Below are positions 47,450 through 59,474 of a stretch of DNA of 64,000 nt, in pieces. A program made the translations under genes and the position numbers. Positions within the stretch are counted from its first letter, which is position 1. Every line of letters starts with the position of its first letter. Source of the DNA: Allolobophora icterica (Eukaryota > Annelida > Clitellata > Crassiclitellata > Lumbricidae); contig OY744610.1 in NCBI GenBank assembly GCA_963556255.1, positions 16,006,039-16,070,038 on the forward strand, given 5' to 3'. The notes beneath the pieces are model-generated. The model was not told the DNA's origin and did not search any database. It worked only from the letters and a program-made list of their open reading frames with translations.

Positions 47450-48670
47450 ATGGGGTGGGGGTAGAGCTAGCGGTGGCGCTTGACAAATTGGAGCAAGAAA
47501 TGCTTCTGATCTTTATTTTTTGTGATCGTTTCATTACATTTCTGGATGAGCGCAATGCCACATTCAGTGCTCTCATTGACCACCTTCATGGCTTGGACTC
47601 CTGCTTTCAATTTCTTGTAAGACTCGTCATCTTTACATTCTTCTGTGTCATTTGAAAGGAAAACCTCAGCCTCCTCCTTCCCTGTGATGCTCAGCAACTT
47701 GAAGAGATGCGTGGTTTGCTTGGTCACAAAGTTCTACAATCTCCAGAACTTAGTGACTTTGGTGGCATTCACCCTCCACAGAGCCGATGGAGTCTTTGCA
47801 AGCTGGAGGTTGTCTCCTAAGGCCCTCTTGACATTTGAACAGTGCCAGTCCTATGAGGTGTTCAGAAACGTACCACAGAGGACGAGACAAGGCTGCCGCC
47901 TTGCATCGGCAACAAGGCGATTCGGATACATCTTGAGCAGATTAAGCATCTTGGCATCATTCCGTGCAGCATTCGATGGCATTGTAGCTTCATGCCAGAA
48001 ACTGCCATGCACAAGTGCAACAAAAAGGGAAAGCTCTGTCAGTCTACTTTTCTCTCTGGCCATCAGCATCGGCTGGTCTTGGAAAAGTATGAGCATGGTG
48101 TATTGCTCCTGCAGCTCGGAACTTGATGGCCTTCACAGATCCCCATGGAAGACGAGTCACATTCGAAGGTCAAGGTAATCCTCCCTGGGCTGTTGGTGGT
48201 TGAAGGCAGTTGTGTAAAATGATATCAACTCCCCCTCATTGGCTGTGATTTCATCACCAAAGCTTTTGCGGGTGTGTAGCTCAATTGCTGTACGTATGGC
48301 CATTTCTTTTGGAATCTCTTGAATAGGCCAATCTCGGGTTCCCTAGTTGCGTCAAACAGAGCTGTGAAGACATTGAGCATTGAGAATGACCTCCATGACA
48401 TGATGGCGACAACCAATCATCACGAGCTCATGACCCACTGCTTCTTCAATGATAACACAAGCTCCTCTATGGATACTTGTATTGGACAAAGTGACAACAA
48501 AATACTAGCCCCTTTGCACCAATGCAACCACAAACACAGCTCCACGACCTGGAAAGTCTGAGGCACGAGCAACCTCTGGACTAGAGACTATGTTCCTCCA
48601 GAAATTATTTGTCTTTGGAGTAGACATAGATGGAGCAAATGCCACTGCAACAGTTTGCAGGCACTGTTAC
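47450..48670 (-). pseudogene. Transposase-like gene of copy D, multiply broken
   Basis: On the minus strand: SNTSIHRGACVIIEEAVGHE and MIGCRHHVMEVILN (48515-48395), YTPAKALVMKS-like, REKSRLTELSLFVALVHGSF (about 48050) and the end VVNESTECGIALIQKCNETI with DQKHFLLQFVKRHR (47600-47470). Shared order with A-C. Frames are broken at several places. Confidence 0.7.
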
Positions 48671-48955
48671 CAGGGACGTGAATTCAGCTTTTTCGTGGGG
48701 GGGGCAGGGAGGTCATTTGAGCATATTTTTAAAGGGGGAACTGCCCCATTTGCCTCATGGTAAGTCCAGCACTGTATACCTATATATGTCCATAAGCTAG
48801 TCCATACAGTGCAGGCCTACACCCTTTACATGATGTCCCTGAATTTGAGTATCATTTTTTCCTTTTTACCCCTTTCTTCTTCCTTTTTTTCTAGTTCCAT
48901 TCCTTTTTCTCCAAAAATCAAGGGGAAATGCCCCCGCCACCCAATGACATCCCTG
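48671..48955. mobile_element. hAT-type MITE inside copy D
   Basis: ACTGTTAC (48663-48670) and ACTGTTAG (48956-48963) flank the element, an 8-base duplication with one change. Ends are CAGGGACGTGAATTCAGC and, inverted, CAGGGATGTCATTGGG. Confidence 0.75.
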
Positions 48956-49217
48956 ACTGTTAGTGCCTTCACAGTGCAACATTTACATGTTCTTATTGTT
49001 CTAGTCATTTGAAAACAAAATTCAAAACATTAATACGACCAAAATTTCATCCGAAATGCGTATATCAGAAAATTGTTGAAATCATAGCGACCCCTAAAAC
49101 TACTCCGATTGATTCAATTTTTGGCATGGTTCTTCTGTATACCTGGTGAAATAAGGGCAGCCTTGTGGAGAGAGTTTTTGGACACTTTCAAATTTTACCA
49201 TATGCATGTGGACCACC

Positions 49218-49400
<183 letters not shown>

Positions 49401-49409
49401 ATGCATTAC

Positions 49410-49610
49410 TGTCCGTCATATAGATGGAACAAATTAGGCAATTGTGTAATCTTTCAAATGACAAAACTGTTAGCAAATCACTTCACCATGTCAACTTTCA
49501 GTCTACTAGGAGTTCAACCGCAACATTCTTCGCGCCTGTAGCTTTTCCAAAATCTGTTCATTAACAGAAAATAACAATTTTGTCTAAAGTGTTCGCTGTC
49601 ACTGAACGAT
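49410..49610 (-). promoter_or_regulatory. Upstream region of kinase B, second part
   Basis: AGCAAATCACTTCACCATGT, CTAGGAGTTCAACCGCAA and TCCAAAATCTGTTCATTAAC match 14310-14420 upstream of kinase A. It continues the similarity interrupted at 35790. Confidence 0.6.
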
Positions 49611-51620
49611 TGTAAAAAATCATAATATTAGGTTGCTGATAATGCATAGTTACCTGCTTGGCATAGTCGAAGTCTTTGTCGTAATCAACGAATGTCTTCA
49701 ATTTCCAATAATTTCAGCCGCATGAATCAACTTAATTATCCTCTCAGAAGGTTCAATACCATAGTTTGCAGTAGGGCCTATAAGTTGCATTTATCTGTAA
49801 CTCATAAAATTATTTTGTTGACACATAATTACGGCGTCAGAACGACTAAGAGAAAACTAGATGTTTCATTATTAACTGGACGCATATCATATTCTTACAC
49901 TCACAACAGAATTCACTAAGCAAAATTAATCCTACTTATAGTTCAACCACTATTTATCTTTTTCGTAAGCTTAACATTAGGGTGTCCCAAATAAATGTTT
50001 TTTATAGAAAATCTTAGGTCTCACCAGTCAAAAAGTTTCTTTTTGAGATGATAATGTTTGTGTAAAATTTTCAATTTTTTAGATACTGGGTAGGGGTCCC
50101 CAAGGGGTCCTAAATTTTGATTTTAGGGTAATTCCGCCTCAAATCAACAAATTCTTTGCAAGTTTCCCACTCGACCATCTCAGATTTTGATTAAATTTGC
50201 ACAGAATGTGTACCGATGTAGGCCTACTACAATATGCTGTGTAAAATTTCACAGTAGGCCTAATATTCTTAGTATTTAATTTTTGAAGGAATTTTAAGTA
50301 CATCTAGGATGAGCCCTTTTTTTCGATTTGGAAATCGTGTCTTAATTTGGTGCCATCGTTTTTAGGGTTTTTCAGGGATTTTGTAAAGTGCCTGAGTGAA
50401 TCAGGGATTTTACAAATTGCCTAAAAATTTCAGGCATTTTAGAAAATCCCTGGTTTTACGAATTGCCTGTAACATATATACAGATCGATCGTTTATTAGG
50501 TAAAAGTGTTGGCTCACCGCAACCAGGAACAAATTAATAGGTATTAGAAATAACTAAAATAAATATAAAGGTTGTGGGTTATTGTGGAATGTAGGCCTAC
50601 TCAGATGTTTTTTTAGAGAATAGGCGAGATGACGTAGTTCTCCTGCGTTCTATTCTTCGTATCCCGTATTTTTAATATTAAAACACACGCTTTGTATAGA
50701 AGCCGTGATACGTGTTAAATAATTACAAATTACAAATTTATCTGAATTAAAATCGATTGTTTAGTGTATTATTTAATTTCTCTTTTGTGGTTGCTAGGCA
50801 GCATCGCAAATGAATTTATCGCCTCCTGCACACGATATAAACTCCCTATTGATATAATGATCACAAATAATGATGACGTCACTAATATCAGTGACATACT
50901 CTATTAGGTAATGTTACAAGTCTACTTTTTCAAACTTAATTCATCTTAACTGTTCGATTATCAGTAAGTTTTCACAGATTTATCAATTTTTCAGTAGAAT
51001 GTGTCTTTATAATAATCAGTTTAAAGATTTTAAAGTTGCGACCCAATCCAATAATGTGGCGCTTGCCTAACCGTCGTTCATAATTTTCGTCAATGTGTCA
51101 AACATTTCAACACATTTTACATGTGTGAGATATTATCCCTATGGATGGCTTTCTATCTAGAATGTATTGAAATGTTTATTTCGTATGGTTTTCTACCTTC
51201 AATTGTGGCTTTTCACGTGTTTCTTCAATTCTACGTATAGAATTAGTCGGTAATCTATACGGCTTGGTTTTAATGTAATTTCGCCCTATAGTCCCCTAAC
51301 ACATTTGTAATTCAAAGCTTGCCCAATGAGACTGCTGCTAATTTATTTCGAGTGTAATGTTTAAGTCTCCCTAATGAAAATCCTTCAGAAAATGAGAACA
51401 TTGGATCACTAGATGTCACTAGACCCAGTGTCATGCCATGAATTGATCGTGTTACTTTGTTGATGAGATTTAAACAGGGCAAACGCAACATATATTAATT
51501 CACATACTGAAACTGTGCCATGCCACAACTACGTAAACTAACTTTTCACTCAACTGTGGAGGCAAAACATTCTAGTCTAACTGCAAAAAACAATCCGGCT
51601 TCTTTTACAAACAAAGATGA
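49611..51620. other. Unassigned stretch with one solo transposon-like end
   Basis: No gene is supported. CATTAGGGTGTCCCAAATAA at 49976 resembles an end of the A-E family without a partner. Palindromic words CAGGGATTTT...AAATTGCCT and their inverse cluster at 50375-50470. The rest is AT-rich and featureless. Confidence 0.4.
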
Positions 51621-51639
51621 AAATTAATTTCTATATGTT

Positions 51640-51853
51640 AAAACATACTGATACTGAGGTTTGGCTATTCTTTTAGGTTCATGCATGAAGTTGTTCTGTT
51701 TAGCAAGCGCATCAAGAAGACGACCAACATTGTTGGAACTTAAATGTGAGTTGTGAACGTAGATCTGCATCTCATTGATCACCATCGAGAACATTTCAGT
51801 GGATTTATTTGAATGCAGAGTTCTTTCATGATTGTCAACCATTTCATTGTCAG
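51640..51853 (-). other. Exon-like open reading frame, unknown
   Basis: The minus strand shows a TTGCTAG acceptor-like border, about 70 open codons (including MFSMVINEMQIYVHNS and NVGRLLDALAKQNNFMHE) and a possible GTATCA donor at the end. Composition looks coding, but no domain was recognised and no partner exon was found. Confidence 0.35.
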
Positions 51854-52100
51854 CTAGCAATAGTACTGAACATTAAGTCAATGACGTGCTATTATAAAGA
51901 AAACCACACTGGTTTAAACATATGGTTCCGAAGATAATTGCCTTTCTGTGGGACTAATTTCTTACTGCACTCGAAGAGGAGCTATTACTGACCCATGAAA
52001 CATGACTTGAACGTCTAAGCATCTCAAACACACTACGAAAGGGAAGGCATCATAAATGTCAGTAACTTACTGACATTTATGATACAGTAACTGCAATTTA

Positions 52101-53580
52101 GTGATGTTTGGAAGATTACCAGGAGTGAAAACTGCACTTTCATCAACTACAACAGAAGGTAATAACACAGAACATTGCTTTGAAATGCATACCAAAACCA
52201 TTGTAGAAAGCTTACACAAATCTCAATTATATCAAGTGCCACAACCTGTTGATTTGGAGAGGCAGGCAAGAACCCATACTGGAGCAAAACCACTTAAGTA
52301 TTTCTTACAACAGAAATCGTTTGCTCGAGGTGATCACCTAGCAGCTCATACGAGAACCCATCCTGGAGAGAGACCATACAAATATCAGTTATGTGAGAAA
52401 TCATATGAAAAAGTAGGTAGTATGACAATGCATACGATAATCCATACTGGCGAAAAACCATACAGGTGCCAGCTTTGTGAGAAATCATTTGCTAGACACA
52501 GTAATCTGAAAATACATACGCGAACCCATATTGGCGAGAAACCATACAGGTGTCAATTATGTCAGAAATCATTTGCTGAGGGTATGCAGCTGGGGCGTGG
52601 TGGTTCAGTGGTAAGTTCGGCGCCTTGTGACCGGAGGGTTGCAGGTTCGAATCCCACTCTAGCCGCTGCGTACGGACATTGGGCAAGTCTTTCACTCACG
52701 ATTGCTCGTGGCGCTTCGGCGTGAAAATTCCGGCACAGTATCAAATGCTGTAGTCGGGAGCGCCTCTGAGTAGTAGTTGACTTCGAGAGGCGCTATAGAA
52801 ATATCAGGAATTAAAAAAAAGCTGGAAACGCATATGATAATTCATACTGGAGAGAAGCCATTCAGGTGCCTGTTATGTCAGAAATCATTTTCTCTGGGTA
52901 GATATCTGATAGTACACACATGAACCCATACTGGCGAAAAACCTTACAGGTGCCAGCTATGTCAGAAATCATTTGCTAGAGAAAGTAATCTGAAAATACA
53001 CACGAGAACCCATACTGGCGAGAAACCATACAGGTGTCAATTATGTCAGAAATCATTTGCTCAAGGTACTAATCTGGAAACGCATATGATAACTCATACT
53101 GGAGAGAAGCCACACAGGTGCCTGTTATGTCAGAAATCATTTGCTCTGAGTAGATATCTGAAAGTACACACGAGAACCCATACTGGCGAAAAACCATACA
53201 GTTGTCAGTTATGTGAGAAATTATTTGCTAGAGGCAGTAATCTGAAAATACATACGCGAACTCATACTGGCGAAAAACCATACACGTGTCACTTATGTCA
53301 GAAATCATTTACTAGGGATAGTAATCTGAAAATACACACGAGAACCCATACTGGTGAGTAACCATGCATGTGTCAATTATGTCAGAAATCATTTGTTCAA
53401 GGTATTCAGCTGGAAACGCATATATGATAACTCATACTGGAGAGACGCCATACAGGTGTCTGTTATGTTAGAAATCATTTGCTGAAGTAGTTGGCAAAAT
53501 CTTTTGGATGTAGTATATGTGATGAACTGTTTGAAATAGAAAAGGAATTTGTAGGACATTGTACTAGTCATGGCTTTTCT
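52101..53580 (+). pseudogene. C2H2 zinc-finger protein, split by a SINE and carrying stops
   Basis: About eleven fingers of the TGEKPYxCxLCxKSF type follow a non-finger start (MMFGRLPGVKT). Such proteins bind DNA in the nucleus. The first two fingers have lost cysteines (PLKYFLQQKSF, PYKYQLCEKSY). The fourth is split by the SINE at 52594-52819. The fifth has an Arg codon turned into TGA (about 52920), and the eleventh begins with TAA in place of Lys (about 53359) and then shifts frame. The longest intact part is 53086-53361. Fingers recur in a three-finger order, seen twice (SNLKIH, LETHM, RYLxVH). It was probably a host gene that decayed. Confidence 0.85.
52594..52819 (+). mobile_element. 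tRNA-derived SINE, copy 2, inserted in a zinc finger
   Basis: AGCTGG flanks it (52588-52593 and 52820-52825). Same head, B box and hairpin tail as the copy at 25967-26195, with about seven differences over some 210 bases. Removing it with one AGCTGG restores the finger linker [16 protein letters not shown]. Confidence 0.93.
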
Positions 53581-55976
53581 CAACCCGACGACTTGTTTCT
53601 TGACCCTTGAATAAGTACAAATCGCCAGAGTTAAACATTGGAGAAAGATTGATACAATTGTGATTTCAGATACAAATGAAAGGTAAAATAAAAGTGCCAG
53701 GTTACATGAGCATGTAAATACATACTGTGTCATCTTAGTTTGAGAAGTAGACATTAATTATTGTGGTTTATGGTACCTGCGTGGTCCTTTTTACATGCCC
53801 ATTCGTCTAAGGTGCCGCGTTTCATTCCCCCTTAACTGATAAAGTAAGTTTACTTTGTTTCAGGTTATTAAAATTAGTATCTATTAGTTGTTAAGGACGC
53901 AATGAATTGCTCGGTTCTGAGTTCCACTTTTGACAATTTGACTGTTAAGTCTTGAATTTAACTGCATAACTCTTCTGCCGGATAGGCACTTTTTTGTAGA
54001 GCTGTTAACTTTGCATTACTTTGTCTGATTTTGTTTAGACTTTTGCTATTCTTGATGTTTTCAGTAACAGAATTAGTTAGCTTTGTTAGCCTTCATTAAG
54101 TTCTGGTGTTATATTCTAATTCTGTCATTAGTAAAGATAAAATATGTAATCAAGTTCATCATTTATCCGGAGTAGTTGTTGCTTTGTTGTTTTGACGATT
54201 TCATGATTCATTTGATTGTATTCTTAGCCTTTAAATAAATATCGTAAATTGCACATACTTATAGAGTCCTTGAAACACTGAAATGTATTTCACTCATTTC
54301 TCACACACTGAAATGTACTTATGTACTTCACATTGATCTTTGTCTTCAAGTTTTAAGTTTTAATTTGTTTATAAAAATTTCTTTAACCCACTTCAAGAGG
54401 AAATAATCAGAGACGGTCCGGACTTGAGAACTGTAATCTACAGTGAAATAGAATGGCTTTTAAGCGCTTACAGGAATAGGTCCAAGAACTCATAATCTGT
54501 CGCAGGTTGCTGCGTAACTTGTTTATGAAGCTTAATCGATGACAGCGAACCTGCTTTGCTGAAAGGTGGAAGGTTTGGCCGTGGGAACAACATTCGGTAG
54601 CAGAGCGAAGAAATCTGCGGCCTTGGATAGAAGAAACCGTATAGGCCTAGTTCTATAACATAAGATGGAGCATAAGCACTGACATCCCAAACTCAATGTT
54701 TCTTTTTTTTATAGGTAGAGTAGTTCCTCCCACATGAAACTTAAATTAAGCTTCTACGCAAATTTATTCCATTACAACCTGTAACAAAGGTATATTATTT
54801 TGATTAATTGGTAGCTAGCATATGCAATAATTAAACATTTAGACTCATTTTCATAGTATTTATTTCTTTTTGGACCTATTTAAACTTGTCCATAGAAATA
54901 GGCATCATAGCCATCCCAATTTTTGGGAAGCCTATAAATTTTACAGAACGTGCTTACTTACTAAAAGAAAAGCATCAAGAACGAGATATTGTCAACTATT
55001 AATGGAATCACGCAGATTTGTGTTGAAATTCCTAATATTTAATTTTTAATTTAAGTTTGTGTGTTCCAAATTACAAGAAAAGTAAATTTCTGCTTCATTA
55101 CCATCTAGTATTGTATTTCCTGGTTTAGGTAGATTACAACATTGACAACTTGTTTTATTTGTCGCTTTTGTTGAACTGATTGAAATTACTTATCTGATGG
55201 AGTACTTCACGTGAAAATGTTTGACGGCTGTTTTAAATTTCATCATTTTGTCATTACCATTCGCGGTTGTTTTTCATCATTACCATCCGAATTCATCAGA
55301 TTTTTGCTATTTTCTCATGACAGTCGCATCTTGTCTCGGATGGTAATGACGCATTGCTCAGAGTGAATTACATGTATTGTTTGTGAATTATTTGATATAA
55401 AAATAAATTGCAAGTAATTAGAATTTACTATCAACTCTTAAAATGTTGTTCAACTTGTATCTAATGCATATAACATACAGTTATTGCTAATGCTGCACAG
55501 ATTTTTTCTGCAGCTGAAAATTATATTTCTTTTTAAAAATAATTTAGAAAAAGTCTTAATTTCTTGACACCAGACTAATATATTGTGTGAAGTAAAGGCC
55601 TATTGTATTTCTACTTAATGCTGCATCATCTACTTTTAAGATATTGCCATTTTATAAGCACCAGAGGAATATTTCAGGTTCCCGCGATTAAATATGATTA
55701 CACAAAAAGGGCGGATTTCAATGAAAAAAGAGGAGTTTTGACTTTATAATTTCTGAAAAAAATTAACTTGTGATTAAAAATATAGTGGATTTCTTTCAAA
55801 TTAGTTAAATTTAACTATGTACATGACTAAAAAAAACACGTGCAACCAATTTTGGGGAAAAATTTTTTTCTGTTTTTCGGAGACGAAATTTGTAACATTT
55901 CGGATAATGACCCATATAGGGCCTATGCGCAAACTTAGGTAAGCCAAGCGTCAAAATATAAGAAATATTGATGCGG
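53581..55976. other. Unassigned AT-rich stretch
   Basis: No convincing frame, terminal repeat or RNA gene was found in 2.4 kb. It may include the 3' end and downstream region of the zinc-finger locus. Confidence 0.35.
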
Positions 55977-57209
55977 GACACAGGTCCATTAATTATGTCT
56001 AAAAATATTTGGCAGTGTTTGACCCCCTCCCTCCGCCTTGTCAACAACTGTCAAACATTCAAGGACCCCCATAGTAAAATTATGTCAAAAACTTTTACCA
56101 CCCCCAGAAAAAAAATATCTTTTCATCGAGAAAGAAACTCGAAATATTAGATTTTCAAAAGGAACCCAGGATATTCGCATTTAAGAGATTATACAGTGCA
56201 TTTTCTCATTAATAATCTTCGAGCAATATAATTTAAAATGAAAATATCGCGTTTGATTAAATTACAGAAAAAAAGTTATAGATCACTCATGAAGACTTTC
56301 GGAATCTTTGGTTGCGTTTTGATAAAATTATTGTTGACGTCAATTTGTCTTGAATTGTCACACTTTTTCAAAGCAACTCCCTCCCCCGTATTGTTGACAT
56401 AATTAATAGACGTCCCCACACGTGTATGATCTAATGCAATGTAATTGACAACATCTTCACAAAATGGCTTAGTGGCTTACAGTAATGAAAAAAAATATGC
56501 AAAGTTGCTGAAAGACAATACTATGCTGGCAAAATTCTGGAATGTGAAAACCATCTGAGCAAAACTTGGGGCATAAAAACGCTCTTACACGGCAGCAACC
56601 TTTTTCCCATGCATGATAGCTTTCTTACTGACGATGTAGAAATCAAAGAGAAAAAACTTTTTGCTGGCAAATTCAATGAATTCTTCCTCTATTATCTTAA
56701 ACTCTGAATTCATCTACACAATCACTGTCAATTCTCCTGTCCGCGACTTATGTGTGATTTTCAACCAAAACCTTTGCTTCTCCGATCATCAACCAATCAA
56801 AACACACAAGTTTTAACAAGCAACTCAGTTGCTTGTTACTTGTTCAAATTAGAAATGTTCATAATAAAAATCATTGCAAATTGAATACACATTTAATAGA
56901 AAACGAGATTGTATTTTTGAACGGAAAAATCCATTAACTATCTGTGACAGACAGTGAATTCCACATCTACTGCAGCCATTAAGCACCAAACTCAAATCTG
57001 AAAAACAACATTTTGTGTTATCGGCAATTTCAGTTTTTTTCTATTTATTATAGTCATAGAAATTTTCTGCGGTGGGGTAATCCTTCTAATGCTTGTGTCA
57101 TTTTCTTTGACATAATTTTGTTAGGGGGTTCTTGAATGTTTGACAGATGTTGACAAGGGGAGGAGATAAAAAAAAAACTGCATAAAATTTGTTGATATAA
57201 TTAATCGAT
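55977..57209. mobile_element. MITE-like inverted repeat region enclosing a LINE fragment
   Basis: Left blocks CATTAATTATGTC, CTTGTCAACAACTGTCAAAC and ATTCAAGGACCCCC occur inverted near the right side (57090-57205: ATTCAAGAACCCCC, CTTGTCAACATCTGTCAAAC, ATTAATTATATCAAC). A third inverted block, GTTGACATAATTAAT, lies at 56392. Borders are uncertain and no clear duplication was seen. Two related short elements may be merged. Confidence 0.5.
56485..56706 (+). pseudogene. LINE1-family linker fragment
   Basis: One open stretch reads KVAERQYYAGKILECENHLS, then KTWGIKTLLHG, SFLTDDVEIKEKKLFAGKFN and EFF. It matches the linker of LINE1 (AERNYYINKILNCEND, SFLINDVETKDKSL, CKFNEFF). Confidence 0.75.
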
Positions 57210-57249
57210 GACCCCATAGGAACCAGGTGGAGCGCCATTGGGGACAGTT

Positions 57250-57462
57250 GTAACTATGTAATGACTAACATTAACTAAAATAAAAGTCGAGTAACTATAA
57301 CTATAAGCTATATAACTAAAAATGATACTAACTATAACTATAACTATAACTAAAATGAAAAACCATTAACTATAACTGTAACTATAACTAAAAAATAATA
57401 CTAACTATAACTGTAACTATAACTAAAATGAAAGACCACTAACTAAAACTGTAACTATTAAA
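57250..57462. repeat. Degenerate TAACTA simple repeat
   Basis: Repeated TAACTATAACTA, TAACTAAAATGAAA and TAACTGTAACTA words. It continues for a few bases right of the Helentron-like insertion (57758). Confidence 0.85.
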
Positions 57463-57465
57463 CAA

Positions 57466-57757
57466 CATAATAACCGTTGTACGTCTGTCTGTCTGTCTGT
57501 CTGTCCGTCCCGTAACAAACACTATTGTGACGTCACTATACTGCCGCCTTGGCGACGGTTGTCTTGACGACGGCTATAGGCCTATAATATGACGTTATTG
57601 TTATCACTGCAATAATAATTATATTATATACCGTGATTTTTCACGGGTTACAGCCGTTGTCTTGACGACGGCTATAGGCCTATAATATGACGTTATTGTT
57701 ATCGCTGCAATAATAATTGTTTTTTATATACCGTGATTTTTCACGGGTTACAGCTAG
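57466..57757 (+). mobile_element. Helentron-associated short element, copy with doubled 3' end
   Basis: Homologous to 5511-5777: ACATAATAACCGTTGTAC, GTCT repeat, CGTCCCGTAACAAACACT. The last about 98 bases, from CCGTTGTCTTGACGACGGC to the CCGTGA/TCACGG hairpin, are present twice in tandem. Only the outer copy ends in CTAG followed by T. Confidence 0.75.
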
Positions 57758-57889
57758 TAACTAAAATAAAATCTGTAAGGAGAATCACACTGTGTACGTC
57801 GCATTTTGTGTAAGTCGTACGTGCTACTATCACCTCCATCAACATACATAGCCTCAATCTACTTACTACACAGGCTGCTTCTGCATTGA

Positions 57890-58029
57890 TCCACATTTTC
57901 ATCTCCTCCATAATCGATTTGCGGAAATGCATGGTTTGTATACTGGTCTGGACTCCTCTCTTCCTTAAACTAACAATCTGTTCTTAATGCTTGTGCTCGC
58001 TACATTGGTGCTCTCCCGAAATTTTCACC
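57890..58029 (+). pseudogene. LINE fragment left of element E
   Basis: An open piece reads QSVLNACARYIGALPKFSPY, matching the C-terminal third of L2/Crack-type reverse transcriptases (QSVLNAAARLIA). It runs into the TTATGCAT duplication of element E. 61015-61095 (LFLKRLKSILFERGF) is probably its C-terminal end after an internal loss. Confidence 0.6.
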
Positions 58030-58462
58030 TTATGCATTAGGGTGGAGTGAAAAATGATTTTTAAATAAATGAATTCCAATAGTGGGCAAAAGATGCAACT
58101 TAGTTAGAGTAAGAAACACACCAAATATTTTAAATTTCAAATGACATCTTCTGCCCTCTACCGTCGATGCAATATTTCAACGTGATTAACCTAATATCAC
58201 AATGGATGTCATCCAATCTCCTCTGCCTTAACCTTTCCAAAACAGAATTCATAATCGTAGGCCTTCCTGATCATATCAAGAATAGTCCTAACCCTTCCAT
58301 ACACCCATCGACTAACTCATCGCTTCTTAACTTTCATATCGGATCCCCCCGTCCATTACTTGTGATCCACAACTCTCCTTCTCTAACCACATCTCCAACC
58401 TCTCGCTCCTGCTTCAGGCACATTTGTGACCTTCGTCGCATCCGGCCCAAGATCGACCTTAA

Positions 58463-59474
58463 CCCTCGGGCTACCAAGGGGGGTGGTTACCACCCCCCTA
58501 CGTTTTTCTGCGAAATTTTTTTTAGCACATGGAATATAATTTTGACATTTTAGGTAGCTGTAGGGGGTCCATTTGCACACATTTTGAGGTAAAAGTCGTG
58601 ATGATATCCCATGCCATAAAAAAGTTATACCCGATATAGCCTAGGTACCACCTATGGAATCAGGAATTTCTCTCGTCAGCTGTTAGCTGTTGTCGACTAT
58701 AGAGGTATTCATTATTCTTCCTGGAGGAGAAACAACTATGCTATTCTTTAGAGGGAATGTAGGGCTATATTTGCTTGCTTAGTTATTTGTCTTTTGAAAA
58801 CCGGAAGTGATCATAATAAATAATAATACGCTTTATCAGTGTGAAAATCGCTGATGCAACATCACAACGTAAACCGATATGGTTGGGTATGGGGAAGGGC
58901 TATAAACAGTCAAAGCAGAATGCTAACAGAGTAAAGCAGTGCTGTGAAGTGTTCAAGAAGCCGGTTTGCAGGAAGCATTCGCACAAAACAATGGAAATAA
59001 CTTGCAATAACTGCAAGGACCACTGACGTATTTGACTGCTGGGAAAAATTACATAATTTCTTGTTTCATGTTGATATAGCTGCACGCTTTTAGGTTCTGC
59101 CTGTAACTAAAACAGACTTTGGAATAGTTTGTATTGTTGAAAATTAAGTCTCATTATATTTACAATATTCTTGGATACATAGTTCATTTTCAAAACCCAC
59201 ATCCTTTATATTTTGTTATCCAAATAGTACAAATTGTGTGGGATAATATCAGATATCGTTAAATGGACCGGTGCCTTTGTTAAAAACTATATAATTTCGA
59301 GATGCATTCATATATTTTACAACTAAATATACCATTCTTTTCAGAAATGAATGCTGAATCAAATGCTGTATTACATGATATGATATTTGAAACCAAACAC
59401 GAAATTCCGGGGGGGTGGTAACCACCCCCCCCCTTGGTAGCCGATGTCACAAAAAAACCTTGGTAGCCTGAGGG
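58463..59474 (+). mobile_element. piggyBac-like element with TTAA duplication
   Basis: TTAA flanks it (58459-58462 and 59475-59478). Ends are CCCTCGGGCTACCAAGG and, inverted, CCCTCAGGCTACCAAGG. A second inverted block, GGGTGGTTACCACCCCCC, lies just inside. A Cys-rich frame inside matches the C-terminal end of piggyBac transposases. Confidence 0.9.
58841..59026 (+). pseudogene. C-terminal Cys-rich end of a piggyBac-type transposase
   Basis: 61 residues with KQCCEVFKKPVCRKHS and ITCNNCKDH, a Cys/His pattern like the zinc-binding tail of piggyBac transposases that recognises the element ends. The DDD catalytic core is missing. Its position near the middle of a TTAA-flanked element supports the call. 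Confidence 0.65.
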
